Program-made: the position numbers and the translations under genes
Shown here: piece by piece, positions 53,541 through 62,235 of the stretch
Layout: every line of letters starts with the position of its first letter
How positions within the stretch are numbered: the first letter of the stretch is position 1
The notes under the pieces: model-generated
The model's input: the letters and a program-made list of their open reading frames with translations, nothing else
Told to the model about the DNA's origin: nothing
Database searches by the model: none
Assembly (NCBI GenBank): GCA_965203135.1
Contig: CBDBBO010000001.1
Coordinates: 1,364,001-1,428,000 of the forward strand
Source: CATOSD01 sp965203135
GTDB taxonomy: Bacteria; Chloroflexota; Dehalococcoidia; Lucifugimonadales; CATOSD01
DNA: 64,000 nt
Direction: 5' to 3'

Positions 53541-53824
53541 CGGTGGTGGTGACGATAAACGTAGAGGGCAGGTACAGGGGATTTCTGGCGTCGGCGATGC
53601 TGGAGATAGCGGCTGGGGTGTACACGAGTCCGGGCATGACGGCGGGCATCCGGGAGCGCATCTGGGACGTGCTGAGCAGGTGGTACGCCCAGACGGGGGA
53701 GGGTTCGATAGTGATGACGTGGCGAGACGAGTCGGCGGTAGGGGAGCAGCACATCCGCACGCTTGGGGAGTCGCCGAAGGAGATAGTGGACGCGGACGGC
53801 GTCTATCTGGTGAAGTACAGCTAA
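53537..53824 (+). CDS. cas2: CRISPR adaptation protein Cas2 (type I-E)
   Basis: A 95-residue Cas2e that bridges Cas1 dimers: VVVTINVEGRYRGFLASAML, the RERIWDVLSRWY segment, and SIVMTWRDESAVGEQHIRTLG, followed by a short C-terminal strand EIVDADGVYLVKYS. It ends 51 nt before the first CRISPR repeat. Confidence 0.95.
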   Translation: MTVVVTINVEGRYRGFLASAMLEIAAGVYTSPGMTAGIRERIWDVLSRWYAQTGEGSIVMTWRDESAVGEQHIRTLGESPKEIVDADGVYLVKYS

Positions 53825-53875
53825 CAGTATTTCCGTAGTTGATGGAGGCGGCGTGTTTTAATCGACTTAGCTAGG
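53825..53875 (+). promoter_or_regulatory. CRISPR leader
   Basis: Only 51 nt separate the cas2 stop from the first repeat. The segment GTGTTTTAATCGACTTAGC is the AT-richest part. If a separate array promoter exists it must lie here or inside cas2; otherwise the array is transcribed from the cas operon. The repeat orientation (leader side next to cas2, handle GATAGACC at the 3' end) supports plus-strand transcription. Confidence 0.6.
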
Positions 53876-56770
53876 GGTTGCCCCGCACGCGCGGGGATAG
53901 ACCGCGGTCTACCACTTCCCCGCCGTCGATATTCACGGTTGCCCCGCACGCGCGGGGATAGACCCCGGAGAAGGCAGACACGCCCGCTGAGGTCGCGGGT
54001 TGCCCCGCACGCGCGGGGATAGACCCTCTCCTCCTGGCGGTGCCTCACGTCCGCCCTGGGTTGCCCCGCACGCGCGGGGATAGACCTGATCACGTGGTCC
54101 AATAGGTCGATGTCCATAGGGTTGCCCCGCACGCGCGGGGATAGACCCAAGGACAAGTTGCCGGCACACATCCCGGGGCCGGTTGCCCCGCACGCGCGGG
54201 GATAGACCGCTCGCCGGCCATACTCGTGTGCTCATGGTGGCGGTTGCCCCGCACGCGCGGGGATAGACCTCAGCCAGGGCTGCCGCACGTGTGGGCTACG
54301 CCGGTTGCCCCGCACGCGCGGGGATAGACCGTACGCACGACGCCGCCAACGACCTCGCCGTCGGGTTGCCCCGCACGCGCGGGGATAGACCCAAGAGGTA
54401 CATGATTCCGAAGTGGCTGATGAAGGTTGCCCCGCACGCGCGGGGATAGACCGCCGGATGGGTACACTCACTTAAGTGCTCCTTTGGTTGCCCCGCACGC
54501 GCGGGGATAGACCCGACGCCACGCCATTTCAGGCGTGACCACCTGAGGTTGCCCCGCACGCGCGGGGATAGACCCTCATCGAATCAGCGGTGCGGCCCCG
54601 AGGACCGGGTTGCCCCGCACGCGCGGGGATAGACCTCCGTTGAGCTGGCGCCGAAGCGGACGGGACCTGGTTGCCCCGCACGCGCGGGGATAGACCTTCT
54701 CCCTGGGGCTTCAGTCCGGCGCATGATGCGGTTGCCCCGCACGCGCGGGGATAGACCCGACGTCGTGGGCGGAATCCAGAGCCTCCAGCGGGTTGCCCCG
54801 CACGCGCGGGGATAGACCCCCAATAGGCCACGTAAGCCTCAGCCTCCTGATGGTTGCCCCGCACGCGCGGGGATAGACCCGTCATTCGTCATTCGTCATC
54901 CGCCCGTCTGTGGGTTGCCCCGCACGCGCGGGGATAGACCGAACAGCGGGCCGCCGCCCTGGGGAATGGTAGCGGTTGCCCCGCACGCGCGGGGATAGAC
55001 CCTGTCCGCGTGTGCTCTGAAGCTTCGTGCCTCTGGTTGCCCCGCACGCGCGGGGATAGACCCAGCATTGTGCGGATGTAGTCGCCGTGTGCGCCGGTTG
55101 CCCCGCACGCGCGGGGATAGACCGTTGATTTCGTTGAACTGGTCGGCGTAGCTGGTGGTTGCCCCGCACGCGCGGGGATAGACCCTCGGCGCGGATGGGG
55201 ACGCTGTTCGACATCGAGGTTGCCCCGCACGCGCGGGGATAGACCCGCTCCACGCCTTGCTTTCCTTCCGCCATAGCCGGTTGCCCCGCACGCGCGGGGA
55301 TAGACCCACCACTGGGGTCCAGACTCTGGCGAAGGCCGAGGTTGCCCCGCACGCGCGGGGATAGACCCACCACTGGGGTCCAGACTCTGGCGAAGGCCGA
55401 GGTTGCCCCGCACGCGCGGGGATAGACCCGCGGCGCACGACCGCCTGACGGCTGAGGCCGAGGTTGCCCCGCACGCGCGGGGATAGACCGTTTCATTGGC
55501 TTCCATGCGGCGGCGAGTCGGTGGTTGCCCCGCACGCGCGGGGATAGACCCCGATCACCGGCCCGCCTTCGCCAGGCCCAGCGGGTTGCCCCGCACGCGC
55601 GGGGATAGACCGCCGTCGGCTGTGGGTTCCCGTCCCGATCACAAGGTTGCCCCGCACGCGCGGGGATAGACCGTCAGTGGGACCAGGTGAATACATGCTC
55701 CTAATGGTTGCCCCGCACGCGCGGGGATAGACCGTGGACAAACTTTTTACGCGCTGAATCGGAACCGGTTGCCCCGCACGCGCGGGGATAGACCCGCGGG
55801 AGCTCGGAATGCAATGGTGGGAGCGCGGGTTGCCCCGCACGCGCGGGGATAGACCTTATGCTCTGGTCGCTGGTTGCGCCTCCCGCGAGGTTGCCCCGCA
55901 CGCGCGGGGATAGACCGCGGCCCGCGAGGACGCCGCACACGCCGCGACCGGTTGCCCCGCACGCGCGGGGATAGACCCCGAAACTCAAGAGAATGCGGCT
56001 GGAGTTCCTGGGTTGCCCCGCACGCGCGGGGATAGACCGAGGCCCTGTTCAACAAGGTCAAGTCTGGCGACGGTTGCCCCGCACGCGCGGGGATAGACCG
56101 AGGCCCTGTTCAACAAGGTCAAGTCTGGCGACGGTTGCCCCGCACGCGCGGGGATAGACCGAGGCCCTGTTCAACAAGGTCAAGTCTGGCGACGGTTGCC
56201 CCGCACGCGCGGGGATAGACCCGCTCAAGTAATCGAATCCTACCATTTCCCGCGGGTTGCCCCGCACGCGCGGGGATAGACCCACTTGCCTTTGGATTGC
56301 CGATTGCGAGGATTCGGTTGCCCCGCACGCGCGGGGATAGACCGCTGTGGGCCTGCGCCCGGCGTTGTTGTGGTGCGGTTGCCCCGCACGCGCGGGGGTA
56401 GACCGTGGCCGTCCACCAGCATCAATCCGTCTTCCGTGGTTGCCCCGCACGCGCGGGGATAGACCGTTGATTCTTTTGCTGACGCTTTCGATTGTGCCGG
56501 TTGCCCCGCACGCGCGGGGATAGACCCGCAGCGGGCAGCAGGACGCGGCGGCAGCGTTGGGTTGCCCCGCACGCGCGGGGATAGACCCGTCGCCCTGGTG
56601 GACGGCGAGAAGCCCGCGCGGGTTGCCCCGCACGCGCGGGGATAGACCCGTCGCCCTGGTGGACGGCGAGAAGCCCGCGCGGGTTGCCCCGCACGCGCGG
56701 GGATAGACCGCCCGCCGACGCCGCCCACCCGCGCCGCGCAGCGGTTGCCCCGCACGCGCGGGGATAGACC
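53876..56770 (+). CRISPR. Type I-E CRISPR array, 48 repeats and 47 spacers
   Basis: Repeat 28 nt: GGTTGCCCCGCACGC then GCGGGGATAGACC; unit length 61 nt throughout (47 x 61 from 53876 to 56743). Only one repeat variant stands out: repeat 42 at 56377-56404 has GGGGGTAGACC. Three spacers are duplicated in tandem: starting CACCACTGGG (2 copies, about 55.3 kb), GAGGCCCTGT (3 copies, 56039-56193) and CGTCGCCCTG (2 copies, about 56.6 kb). The nucleotide after the repeat is C in 24, G in 18, T in 5 and A in none of 47 spacers, suggesting it is PAM-derived (29-nt repeat, 32-nt spacer). Open frames across the array on the minus strand are artefacts of the repeat. Confidence 0.98.
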
Positions 56771-56806
56771 CTGCCGAGGCTGATGGCGGCGCCGCTCGCC
56801 GCCCGC

Positions 56807-57859
56807 CTACGCCAGCGCCAGGGCCGCCGCCGGGTTCCCCACCGTTATCGCCCGAATCACATCCTCCGAAAAGCCCTTGCGCCGCATCTTGGGCACGATG
56901 TTCTCGAAGATGTGCCCGTACCCGTGCCCGCCGTACCGCGTCAGCCGGTGCTTCGTGCAGATGTCCTGGCCGATGACGATCTGGTCGGCGTGCCCTGCGT
57001 CTGCTGCGCGCTTGATGAAGTCCAGACGCTGGGCGTCGCTGGGTATATCCAGCTCGGCCAGCGGATAGTACGACCCCTCGTTGCCGAACAGGTCCCACTC
57101 CAGGTAGCAGCCCGACGCTGCTATCCGCTGCAGCGCGTCGAACTCGAACACGGTACGGTCCAGGTGCCCCATGATCACCCGCGACAGGTCCGCGCCGCCC
57201 GCCGCGAGCAGTTCCAGTATCTCCAGCGGCGCGTCCGGGTGGCGGCCCGGATGCGCTAGTATCGCCGCGCCCGTCTCCCGCTGCGCCACCGCCGCCGCCA
57301 GCAGCGACCTGCGCTCCGTCGTCGCGAGCGGCCAGCTGCAACCGACCTCCCCGATTATGCCCGCCCTGATGCCGCTGCCGTCCACGCCCTCCGCGACGTT
57401 GGCGATAATCTCCCGCGCCAGCTCGTCCACGCTCCGCTCGCCCATGCCCTCCGGGTGCACCGCCGCCACGTAGTGGCCCGCCCCCATGATTACGTGGACG
57501 CCGGACTCGCGTGAAATCCGCGCCAGCGCGTGCGGGTCACGGCCGATCTGCGCCGTGGTCGCGTCCACGATCGCGCCGCCGCCGGCCTCCCGGAACCTGC
57601 CCACCTCGTCGACCAGCGTATCCAGGTCCAGCAGCGTCAGGTTGGCGCGGTTGCTGTAGTAGTTTCGCCGTATCCACCCCAGGTTCTCCAGCGTTATGGG
57701 CGCGTCCGCCTGCTCCGGGCGCGGCGTGTCCTGCGCCGGCCGGTACATGAACGAGAAGTCGATGTAGAGGTGCTCGTGCGTGCTGGTCGCGCCCAGCTCC
57801 GAGGGATGCACCGGTCCCAGCACCGTCTGCACAAGCCCCTTGTTCCCGCCTGCTGACAT
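56807..57859 (-). CDS. Phosphotriesterase-family metal hydrolase
   Basis: A 350-residue TIM-barrel hydrolase of the phosphotriesterase/lactonase superfamily. Ligands are visible: GATSTHEHLYIDF (HxH), GIIGEVGCSW (Glu in the bridging position, in place of carboxylated Lys), AILAHPGRHP and VIMGHLDR (His ligands) and IGQDICTKH (Asp). These enzymes act on lactones or organophosphates; the Glu variant is typical of lactonase-like members. I use the ATG at 57859 (MSAGGNKG) since the frame upstream to 58033 runs into the divergent gene. Confidence 0.88.
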   Translation of the reverse strand: MSAGGNKGLVQTVLGPVHPSELGATSTHEHLYIDFSFMYRPAQDTPRPEQADAPITLENLGWIRRNYYSNRANLTLLDLDTLVDEVGRFREAGGGAIVDATTAQIGRDPHALARISRESGVHVIMGAGHYVAAVHPEGMGERSVDELAREIIANVAEGVDGSGIRAGIIGEVGCSWPLATTERRSLLAAAVAQRETGAAILAHPGRHPDAPLEILELLAAGGADLSRVIMGHLDRTVFEFDALQRIAASGCYLEWDLFGNEGSYYPLAELDIPSDAQRLDFIKRAADAGHADQIVIGQDICTKHRLTRYGGHGYGHIFENIVPKMRRKGFSEDVIRAITVGNPAAALALA

Positions 57860-57959
57860 GGCGATTCTCCCTGTAGTATGGTGGCGGCACAGCGTAACAC
57901 GACAGTCCGGCGGCGCAAAACAACGCGCCGGAGGTCCAGGCAGATGGGAGGCCCCAGCC

Positions 57960-59090
57960 ATGAGGTTCGCGGCGTTTACCACCGTGGCGAGTTCCGCCGG
58001 TGAGGCGACCACCGCCGCGCAGCATATCGACAACCTGCGGCAGCAGACCGTCCTGGCCGAACAGCTCGGCTTCGAGGCGGTGTGGCTCGGCGAGCACCAC
58101 TTCGGGCCCTACGGAATCGGCGACCTTCCCAACCCGGTCCTGCTCGGTGCCGACCTGGCCGCGCGCACGTCCACCATACGCATCGGCCAGATGGCGAACA
58201 TCGCCCCCTGGTGGCACCCCATACGGCTCGCCGAAGACCTCGCCATCCTGGACAACATGACCGGCGGCCGCGTGGACGTCGGCTTCGGCAGGGGTATCTG
58301 GCCCTACGAAGGCCCGCAGTTCCACCCCAACGCGGACCCGCGCAAGGACGCCGAGAACCGCGAGTTGTTCCGGGAGACGGTCGAGGTGGTGCGCGAGATC
58401 TGGACCAACGAGTACTTTTCCTACCGCGGCTCCAACTACAGCTTCCCGGTCGATGACACCGTGTTCTCGCACCCCAGGTACCCGTCCAACCCCGTCTGGC
58501 AGGACGGCGACCGGGTGACGAAGCTCAGGGTGACGCCGAGGCCCCACCAGAAGCCGCACCCGCCGCTCTGGATGACCGTGTCCACGGACCGGTCCGTGAC
58601 GACCGCGGCGGAGCTTGGACTCAAGGCCTGCTACTGGCAGCCCCCGCCTCGCAGGATTCGGCAGCGAATGGAGATCTACGCCCGCGCCAGGAGCGAGCGC
58701 GAGGGCAGGACGTTCGCCCTGGGCGAGGACCAGGCGGTGATGCGCTCGACTTACGTCGCCTCTTCGATGGAGGAGGCGCGCCGCGACGCGGAGGAGGCCG
58801 TGATGTCCGCGTTCATCTTCAACGACCCGTTCCGCGGCAGGCAGGTCTTCACCAACCCCGGCGAGGAGCTGGACCCGAACGGCAAGCTGGACTGGGACTT
58901 TCTGGAGCCGCGCACGCTGCTCGTGGGCTCCCCCGACCACGTGGTGGAGAGGATCCAGGAGCTACGGGAGGTCTGCAACCTCGACTACCTGCTCATCAGC
59001 TTCGCCCACATGGGCATGCCGCTCATCAAGACGCTCAAGAACCTGGAGACCTTCGCCACCAAGGTCATGCCCCACTTCGCCACCGCCTGA
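57960..59090 (+). CDS. LLM-class flavin-dependent monooxygenase
   Basis: A 376-residue luciferase-like TIM-barrel oxidoreductase using reduced FMN/F420-type cofactors: EAVWLGEHHFGPYG, NIAPWWHPIRLAEDLAILD, GGRVDVGFGRGI and the C-terminal LLVGSPDHVVERIQ. GGGAGG precedes the ATG at 57960. It is divergent from the phosphotriesterase gene across 100 nt, and the pair may be co-regulated in breakdown of organic esters or lactones. Such monooxygenases are abundant in SAR202-type Chloroflexota. Confidence 0.9.
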   Translation: MRFAAFTTVASSAGEATTAAQHIDNLRQQTVLAEQLGFEAVWLGEHHFGPYGIGDLPNPVLLGADLAARTSTIRIGQMANIAPWWHPIRLAEDLAILDNMTGGRVDVGFGRGIWPYEGPQFHPNADPRKDAENRELFRETVEVVREIWTNEYFSYRGSNYSFPVDDTVFSHPRYPSNPVWQDGDRVTKLRVTPRPHQKPHPPLWMTVSTDRSVTTAAELGLKACYWQPPPRRIRQRMEIYARARSEREGRTFALGEDQAVMRSTYVASSMEEARRDAEEAVMSAFIFNDPFRGRQVFTNPGEELDPNGKLDWDFLEPRTLLVGSPDHVVERIQELREVCNLDYLLISFAHMGMPLIKTLKNLETFATKVMPHFATA

Positions 59091-59114
59091 GAGTCCGTCC
59101 GATAAGTCCCGAAC

Positions 59115-59223
59115 CTGTGTCAGATTGCTAGGCGCACCTACATTTACATTCGTCAATCCCGCGAAAGCGGGAGTCCAGGGGGCTGGGCGCTCGGAAGCAA
59201 AGTCACCCAGTAATCTGACACAG
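59115..59223. repeat. MITE-like element with 12-bp terminal inverted repeats (family 2)
   Basis: CTGTGTCAGATT at 59115-59126 is the exact inverse complement of AATCTGACACAG at 59212-59223. Inside lies the hairpin CCCGCGAAAGCGGG followed by AGTCCAGG. At 109 nt with no coding capacity it looks like a miniature inverted-repeat element; partial copies are at 1919, 6232 and 46371. Confidence 0.7.
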
Positions 59224-59278
59224 TCAGGCCGGCCTATAACGTGTTGACAGAAGCACGGAGCAGACGTAAAGTAGAACC

Positions 59279-59650
59279 ATGTACATGACCTTTGTGGAAG
59301 CTGCACAGTATCTTGGACTAAGCCGTCAGCGTGTCCACGCGCTGGTGTCCAGCCACAAGCTGAATCCCGTCACCCATCCCGAAACCGGGCGGCGGGTGTT
59401 GCTAAAGGTGGAAGTGGAAGCACGGAGGGAACGTGTCACGCCCGGAACCTTCCATGACCCCAACGTGGAAGGCTACGTTACGATGCAAGAAGTGGCGTCC
59501 GCGTGTGGGGTAGCCGTTCCAACTATTTCCTCGTGGATAACGGCGGGAAAGCTGGGAAGCGCCTTCATAGGTTCCCGCCGGATGATTCCCAAGGATGAAG
59601 CCGCTCGTATCATCGCTGAACGCGGGGTTGCCCCGCACGGGCGGGGATAG
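59279..59650 (+). CDS. Double helix-turn-helix (excisionase-like) protein
   Basis: A 123-residue protein with two MerR/excisionase-like winged helix-turn-helix units: residues 1-50 (TFVEAAQYLGLSRQRVHALV) and 65-115 (YVTMQEVASACGVAVPTISS then WITAGKLGSAFIGSRR). The last eight residues, GVAPHGRG, and the stop codon are encoded by an orphan CRISPR repeat (59626-59653). It is probably a small DNA-binding regulator from a mobile element. No integrase is nearby. Confidence 0.7.
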   Translation: MYMTFVEAAQYLGLSRQRVHALVSSHKLNPVTHPETGRRVLLKVEVEARRERVTPGTFHDPNVEGYVTMQEVASACGVAVPTISSWITAGKLGSAFIGSRRMIPKDEAARIIAERGVAPHGRG

Positions 59651-59653
59651 ACC
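59626..59653 (+). CRISPR. Orphan CRISPR repeat (1 mismatch)
   Basis: GGTTGCCCCGCACG then GGCGGGGATAGACC differs from the main-array repeat at a single base (C to G at position 15). It is 2.86 kb downstream of the array, in the same orientation, and supplies the 3' end of the HTH gene. No second repeat occurs 61 nt further on. Confidence 0.85.
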
Positions 59654-59834
59654 GCGACCGCCTAGACAACACGGGCGGCCAAGCTGGTCCCGCAGCCATG
59701 TTCTCCTATGGTAGATGCGCCGGCAAGGGGTAAAATGCCAGTCAAATCGACGGGAAGGGTTGGCGTCACCCGCCACCAACACCTTGCCAATGGAAGCCCA
59801 GAACGGCGTACAGGCGGCCCAGAATGGCCCTAGT

Positions 59835-59863
59835 GGTGCCCCGCCCGCGCGGGGGGATAGACC
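59835..59863 (+). CRISPR. Second orphan degenerate CRISPR repeat
   Basis: GGTGCCCCGCCCGC then GCGGGGGGATAGACC resembles the array repeat with a deletion, a substitution and two extra G; the handle GGATAGACC is intact. It lies 209 nt after the first orphan repeat, in the same orientation. The 180 nt between them have no gene and no further repeats. Confidence 0.75.
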
Positions 59864-59889
59864 GTTCTGAACGACGAGGATGAGAATGC

Positions 59890-59908
59890 GGCCGCCTAAA
59901 GTGCGGCC
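59890..59908. terminator. Small hairpin downstream of enoyl-CoA hydratase gene
   Basis: GGCCGC / GCGGCC stem with a 7-nt loop just beyond the 3' end of the minus-strand gene ending at 59914. No U-tract is visible, so function as terminator is uncertain. Confidence 0.4.
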
Positions 59909-59913
59909 CCCCC

Positions 59914-60693
59914 TCAGTGGTTCCACTGCGGCGTCCGCTTCTCCAGGAACGCCGAAATCCCCTCGTGCGCGTCATCCTCCAGCAGGTTGCCGACCATCAC
60001 CTTCTGCGCCAGGTCGTACGCCTGGGGGCGCGGCAGCTCGATCTGCCGGTAGAACGCCGGCTTGCCGATGGCCAGCGTCTGCGCGCTCGCCGACGCAATC
60101 TGCCGCGCCAGCCGCTCCACCGTCTCCTCCAGCTCGTCGTCCGGCGTCACCCGGTTCACCAGCCCCATCTCCAGCGCCTCGCTCGCGGGCACCGGCTCGC
60201 CCGTCAGCAGCATCTCCATCGCCTTCTTGGTGGACGGCACCGACCGCGCCAGCGCCACCCCCGGCGTGGTGCAGAACAGCCCGATCTGGACGCCCGGTGT
60301 GCAGAAGGACGCCGACTCGCCCGCCACGGCCAGGTCGCACGTGGCCACGAGCTGGCACCCCGCCGCTGTCGCCAGCCCCTGCACCTGCGCGATGGCCGGC
60401 TTGGGCAGCAGCCGGATGGCTTCCATAACTTCCGTGCACAGCGCGAACACCTCGGTATACGACGCCTCGTCCCGGTCGATCAGCTCGCGCAGGTCGTGGC
60501 CCGAGCTGAACACCGGCCCCTCCGAGCGCAGCACCACCACGCGCACCTCGTCGTCGCGCTCGAACTCCCCGAACAGGTCTCGCAGCTCCAGCAGCGTCTC
60601 GGTCGACAGCGCGTTGCGCTTCGACGGGTTATTCAGCGTAAGCGTCACCACGCCCTCACTTGAGGAGCGGCGCACCATCTGGTCTTGAATCAT
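59914..60693 (-). CDS. Enoyl-CoA hydratase/isomerase family protein
   Basis: A 259-residue crotonase-fold protein. Oxyanion-hole segments are FSSGHDLREL and QGLATAAGCQLVATCDLAVA; the C-terminal ALEMGLVNRV and FLEKRTPQW are standard for the family. It is closest in pattern to the ECHDC3-like group, in which the usual catalytic Glu residues are partly replaced, so hydratase activity is not certain. The ATG at 60693 follows GGAGG; the frame is open to 60717. Confidence 0.9.
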   Translation of the reverse strand: MIQDQMVRRSSSEGVVTLTLNNPSKRNALSTETLLELRDLFGEFERDDEVRVVVLRSEGPVFSSGHDLRELIDRDEASYTEVFALCTEVMEAIRLLPKPAIAQVQGLATAAGCQLVATCDLAVAGESASFCTPGVQIGLFCTTPGVALARSVPSTKKAMEMLLTGEPVPASEALEMGLVNRVTPDDELEETVERLARQIASASAQTLAIGKPAFYRQIELPRPQAYDLAQKVMVGNLLEDDAHEGISAFLEKRTPQWNH

Positions 60694-60730
60694 CACGGCC
60701 TCCTTGAACCGCACCATTCTACCACGCCCC

Positions 60731-62233
60731 TCACCGGCAGTCCTCCACCAACTCCGCGTTGCTGCCCGGCGCCACCGCCGCGCGACTCCCGACGCACCCG
60801 TCCGCGTCCGCCGGCCGCCTGACCGGTGCCTCCGCCGTCACCCCAGCGTACCCCTCCGCGGTGCGCACGCTCCGCGCCAGCACGCGCGCGTCCGTCCCGT
60901 CCCCGTCCACGCTGTACAGCACCACGGCCCTGGCCCGGAGCTCGCGGGTCCTGTCGTGCACACCGGCGGGCTGCACGGCAATCCTGGACCCGTCCGGCGA
61001 CCACGCCGATATCCCCTGTATCGGAGGGCCTCGCTCGTCGCCGACCACGCTGCTCACCAGCAGCGAGTAGTAGACGAAGGAGTCCTCGATCTCGACCCTC
61101 ACGCCCGTGGACTCGAACAGCACCATCGCGCCGTCCGGCGACCAGGACAGGTCTCCCAGCCACAAGTGCCCGAAATCCCCAACCGGATGGCCGAACAGCG
61201 TATCGAGCTCGGTCAGGTTGCGAAACAGGTCCGCGACCTTGACCGGGTCCGATCCGTCCGCCGCGAACGTGTACAGCGCCGCCCCTTCATCGCCCTCCAG
61301 CGCCGCCGCCGCTATCCTCTCGCCGTCCGGCGACCACGCCGGCCCGCTCATCGCGTCCGCAACCTTCGCAAGCCCTGACCCGTCGGCGCCGACAGTGTAC
61401 ACGGACCTGCCCGCCTCCCAATCGCCGTCGTGCTCGTACACCACGAACGCCAGCCGTTCGCCGTCCGGCGACCACCTCGGCGGATGCGGCCCCGCCGCAA
61501 AGTACGGATCGTCCGCGCCGGGCCCCAGCAGCCGCACGTCCGAGCCGTCGGCGGCCATCGTGTACAGCCGGTAGTTCCTCGCGTCGTGGCCCCCTGCCTC
61601 CGCCCGGCTCGAGATGAACGCGATGCGACTGCCGTCCGGCGACCAGGCCGGGTAGTTGTCCACGTGACCGTTGTCCGTCAGCCTCCGGGTCCCCGTGCCG
61701 TCCAGCTCCGACACCATCAGCTCGAAATTGGCTCCGGTGGAGTACCTGCACGTGGAGTAGGCGACCCTGGAGCCGTCAGGAGAAATGTCGAAGTACATCA
61801 TCGAGCCGGTATACATCCCAATGACGTCCGAAAAGGCCGAGTTCTCGATGGGATTCACCACCTCCCGCACCTGGTGGCCGTCGGCATCGACGCCATACAG
61901 CCCGACCGGCGGCGTCCCGCCCTTGCCTACCGAAAAGTCGAACAGAATCCGCGAGCCGTCCGGCGACCACCGGACGTGGTTGGCGACTTGCCACTCCTCC
62001 GGAAGCTCCGGGCCGTGAGTGCTGCACGGCGTAACGCCGGGACGCGCGACGGCGAGGTCTAGCGGCGCCACTGTCGGCAGCGGCGTCCGCGTCGCCTCCG
62101 GCACAAGCGTCGCGGTCGGCCCGACGCCGCTCCCCTCGTCCCGCCCGCACCCCAGCGCAACCACCGCGGCCACCGCGAGCAGCAGGATGGCCCGCCCGGC
62201 CAGTCGCGAGTACGGCCTCGGTGGTCGCGCCAC
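60731..62233 (-). CDS. TolB-like beta-propeller lipoprotein
   Basis: A 500-residue lipoprotein (signal ending AVVALGCGRDEG) with at least seven WSPDGSRI/WSPDGERI-type blades (for example HVRWSPDGSRILFDF, AWSPDGSRIAFISS, RWSPDGERLAFVVY), forming a TolB/PD40 propeller outside the membrane. I place the start at GTG 62233, which has GGAGG about 9 nt upstream; the stop of the preceding gene lies just 2 nt before, so the two are coupled. Propellers of this kind bind proteins or glycans; the specific role is unknown. Confidence 0.85.
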   Translation of the reverse strand: MARPPRPYSRLAGRAILLLAVAAVVALGCGRDEGSGVGPTATLVPEATRTPLPTVAPLDLAVARPGVTPCSTHGPELPEEWQVANHVRWSPDGSRILFDFSVGKGGTPPVGLYGVDADGHQVREVVNPIENSAFSDVIGMYTGSMMYFDISPDGSRVAYSTCRYSTGANFELMVSELDGTGTRRLTDNGHVDNYPAWSPDGSRIAFISSRAEAGGHDARNYRLYTMAADGSDVRLLGPGADDPYFAAGPHPPRWSPDGERLAFVVYEHDGDWEAGRSVYTVGADGSGLAKVADAMSGPAWSPDGERIAAAALEGDEGAALYTFAADGSDPVKVADLFRNLTELDTLFGHPVGDFGHLWLGDLSWSPDGAMVLFESTGVRVEIEDSFVYYSLLVSSVVGDERGPPIQGISAWSPDGSRIAVQPAGVHDRTRELRARAVVLYSVDGDGTDARVLARSVRTAEGYAGVTAEAPVRRPADADGCVGSRAAVAPGSNAELVEDCR

Positions 62234-62235
62234 GA

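Noticed and set aside
53821..56755. Many overlapping minus-strand frames with recurrent SIPARAGQP, VYPRACGAT and LSPRVRGN motifs, looking like a repeat protein family
   Set aside because: These are the three frame translations of the 28-nt CRISPR repeat and its 61-nt period; they have no starts of their own and cover the array exactly.
59654..59834. A degenerate CRISPR array between the two orphan repeats
   Set aside because: The distance between repeats (209 nt) is not a multiple of 61, and no convincing repeat copies are visible at the expected positions.
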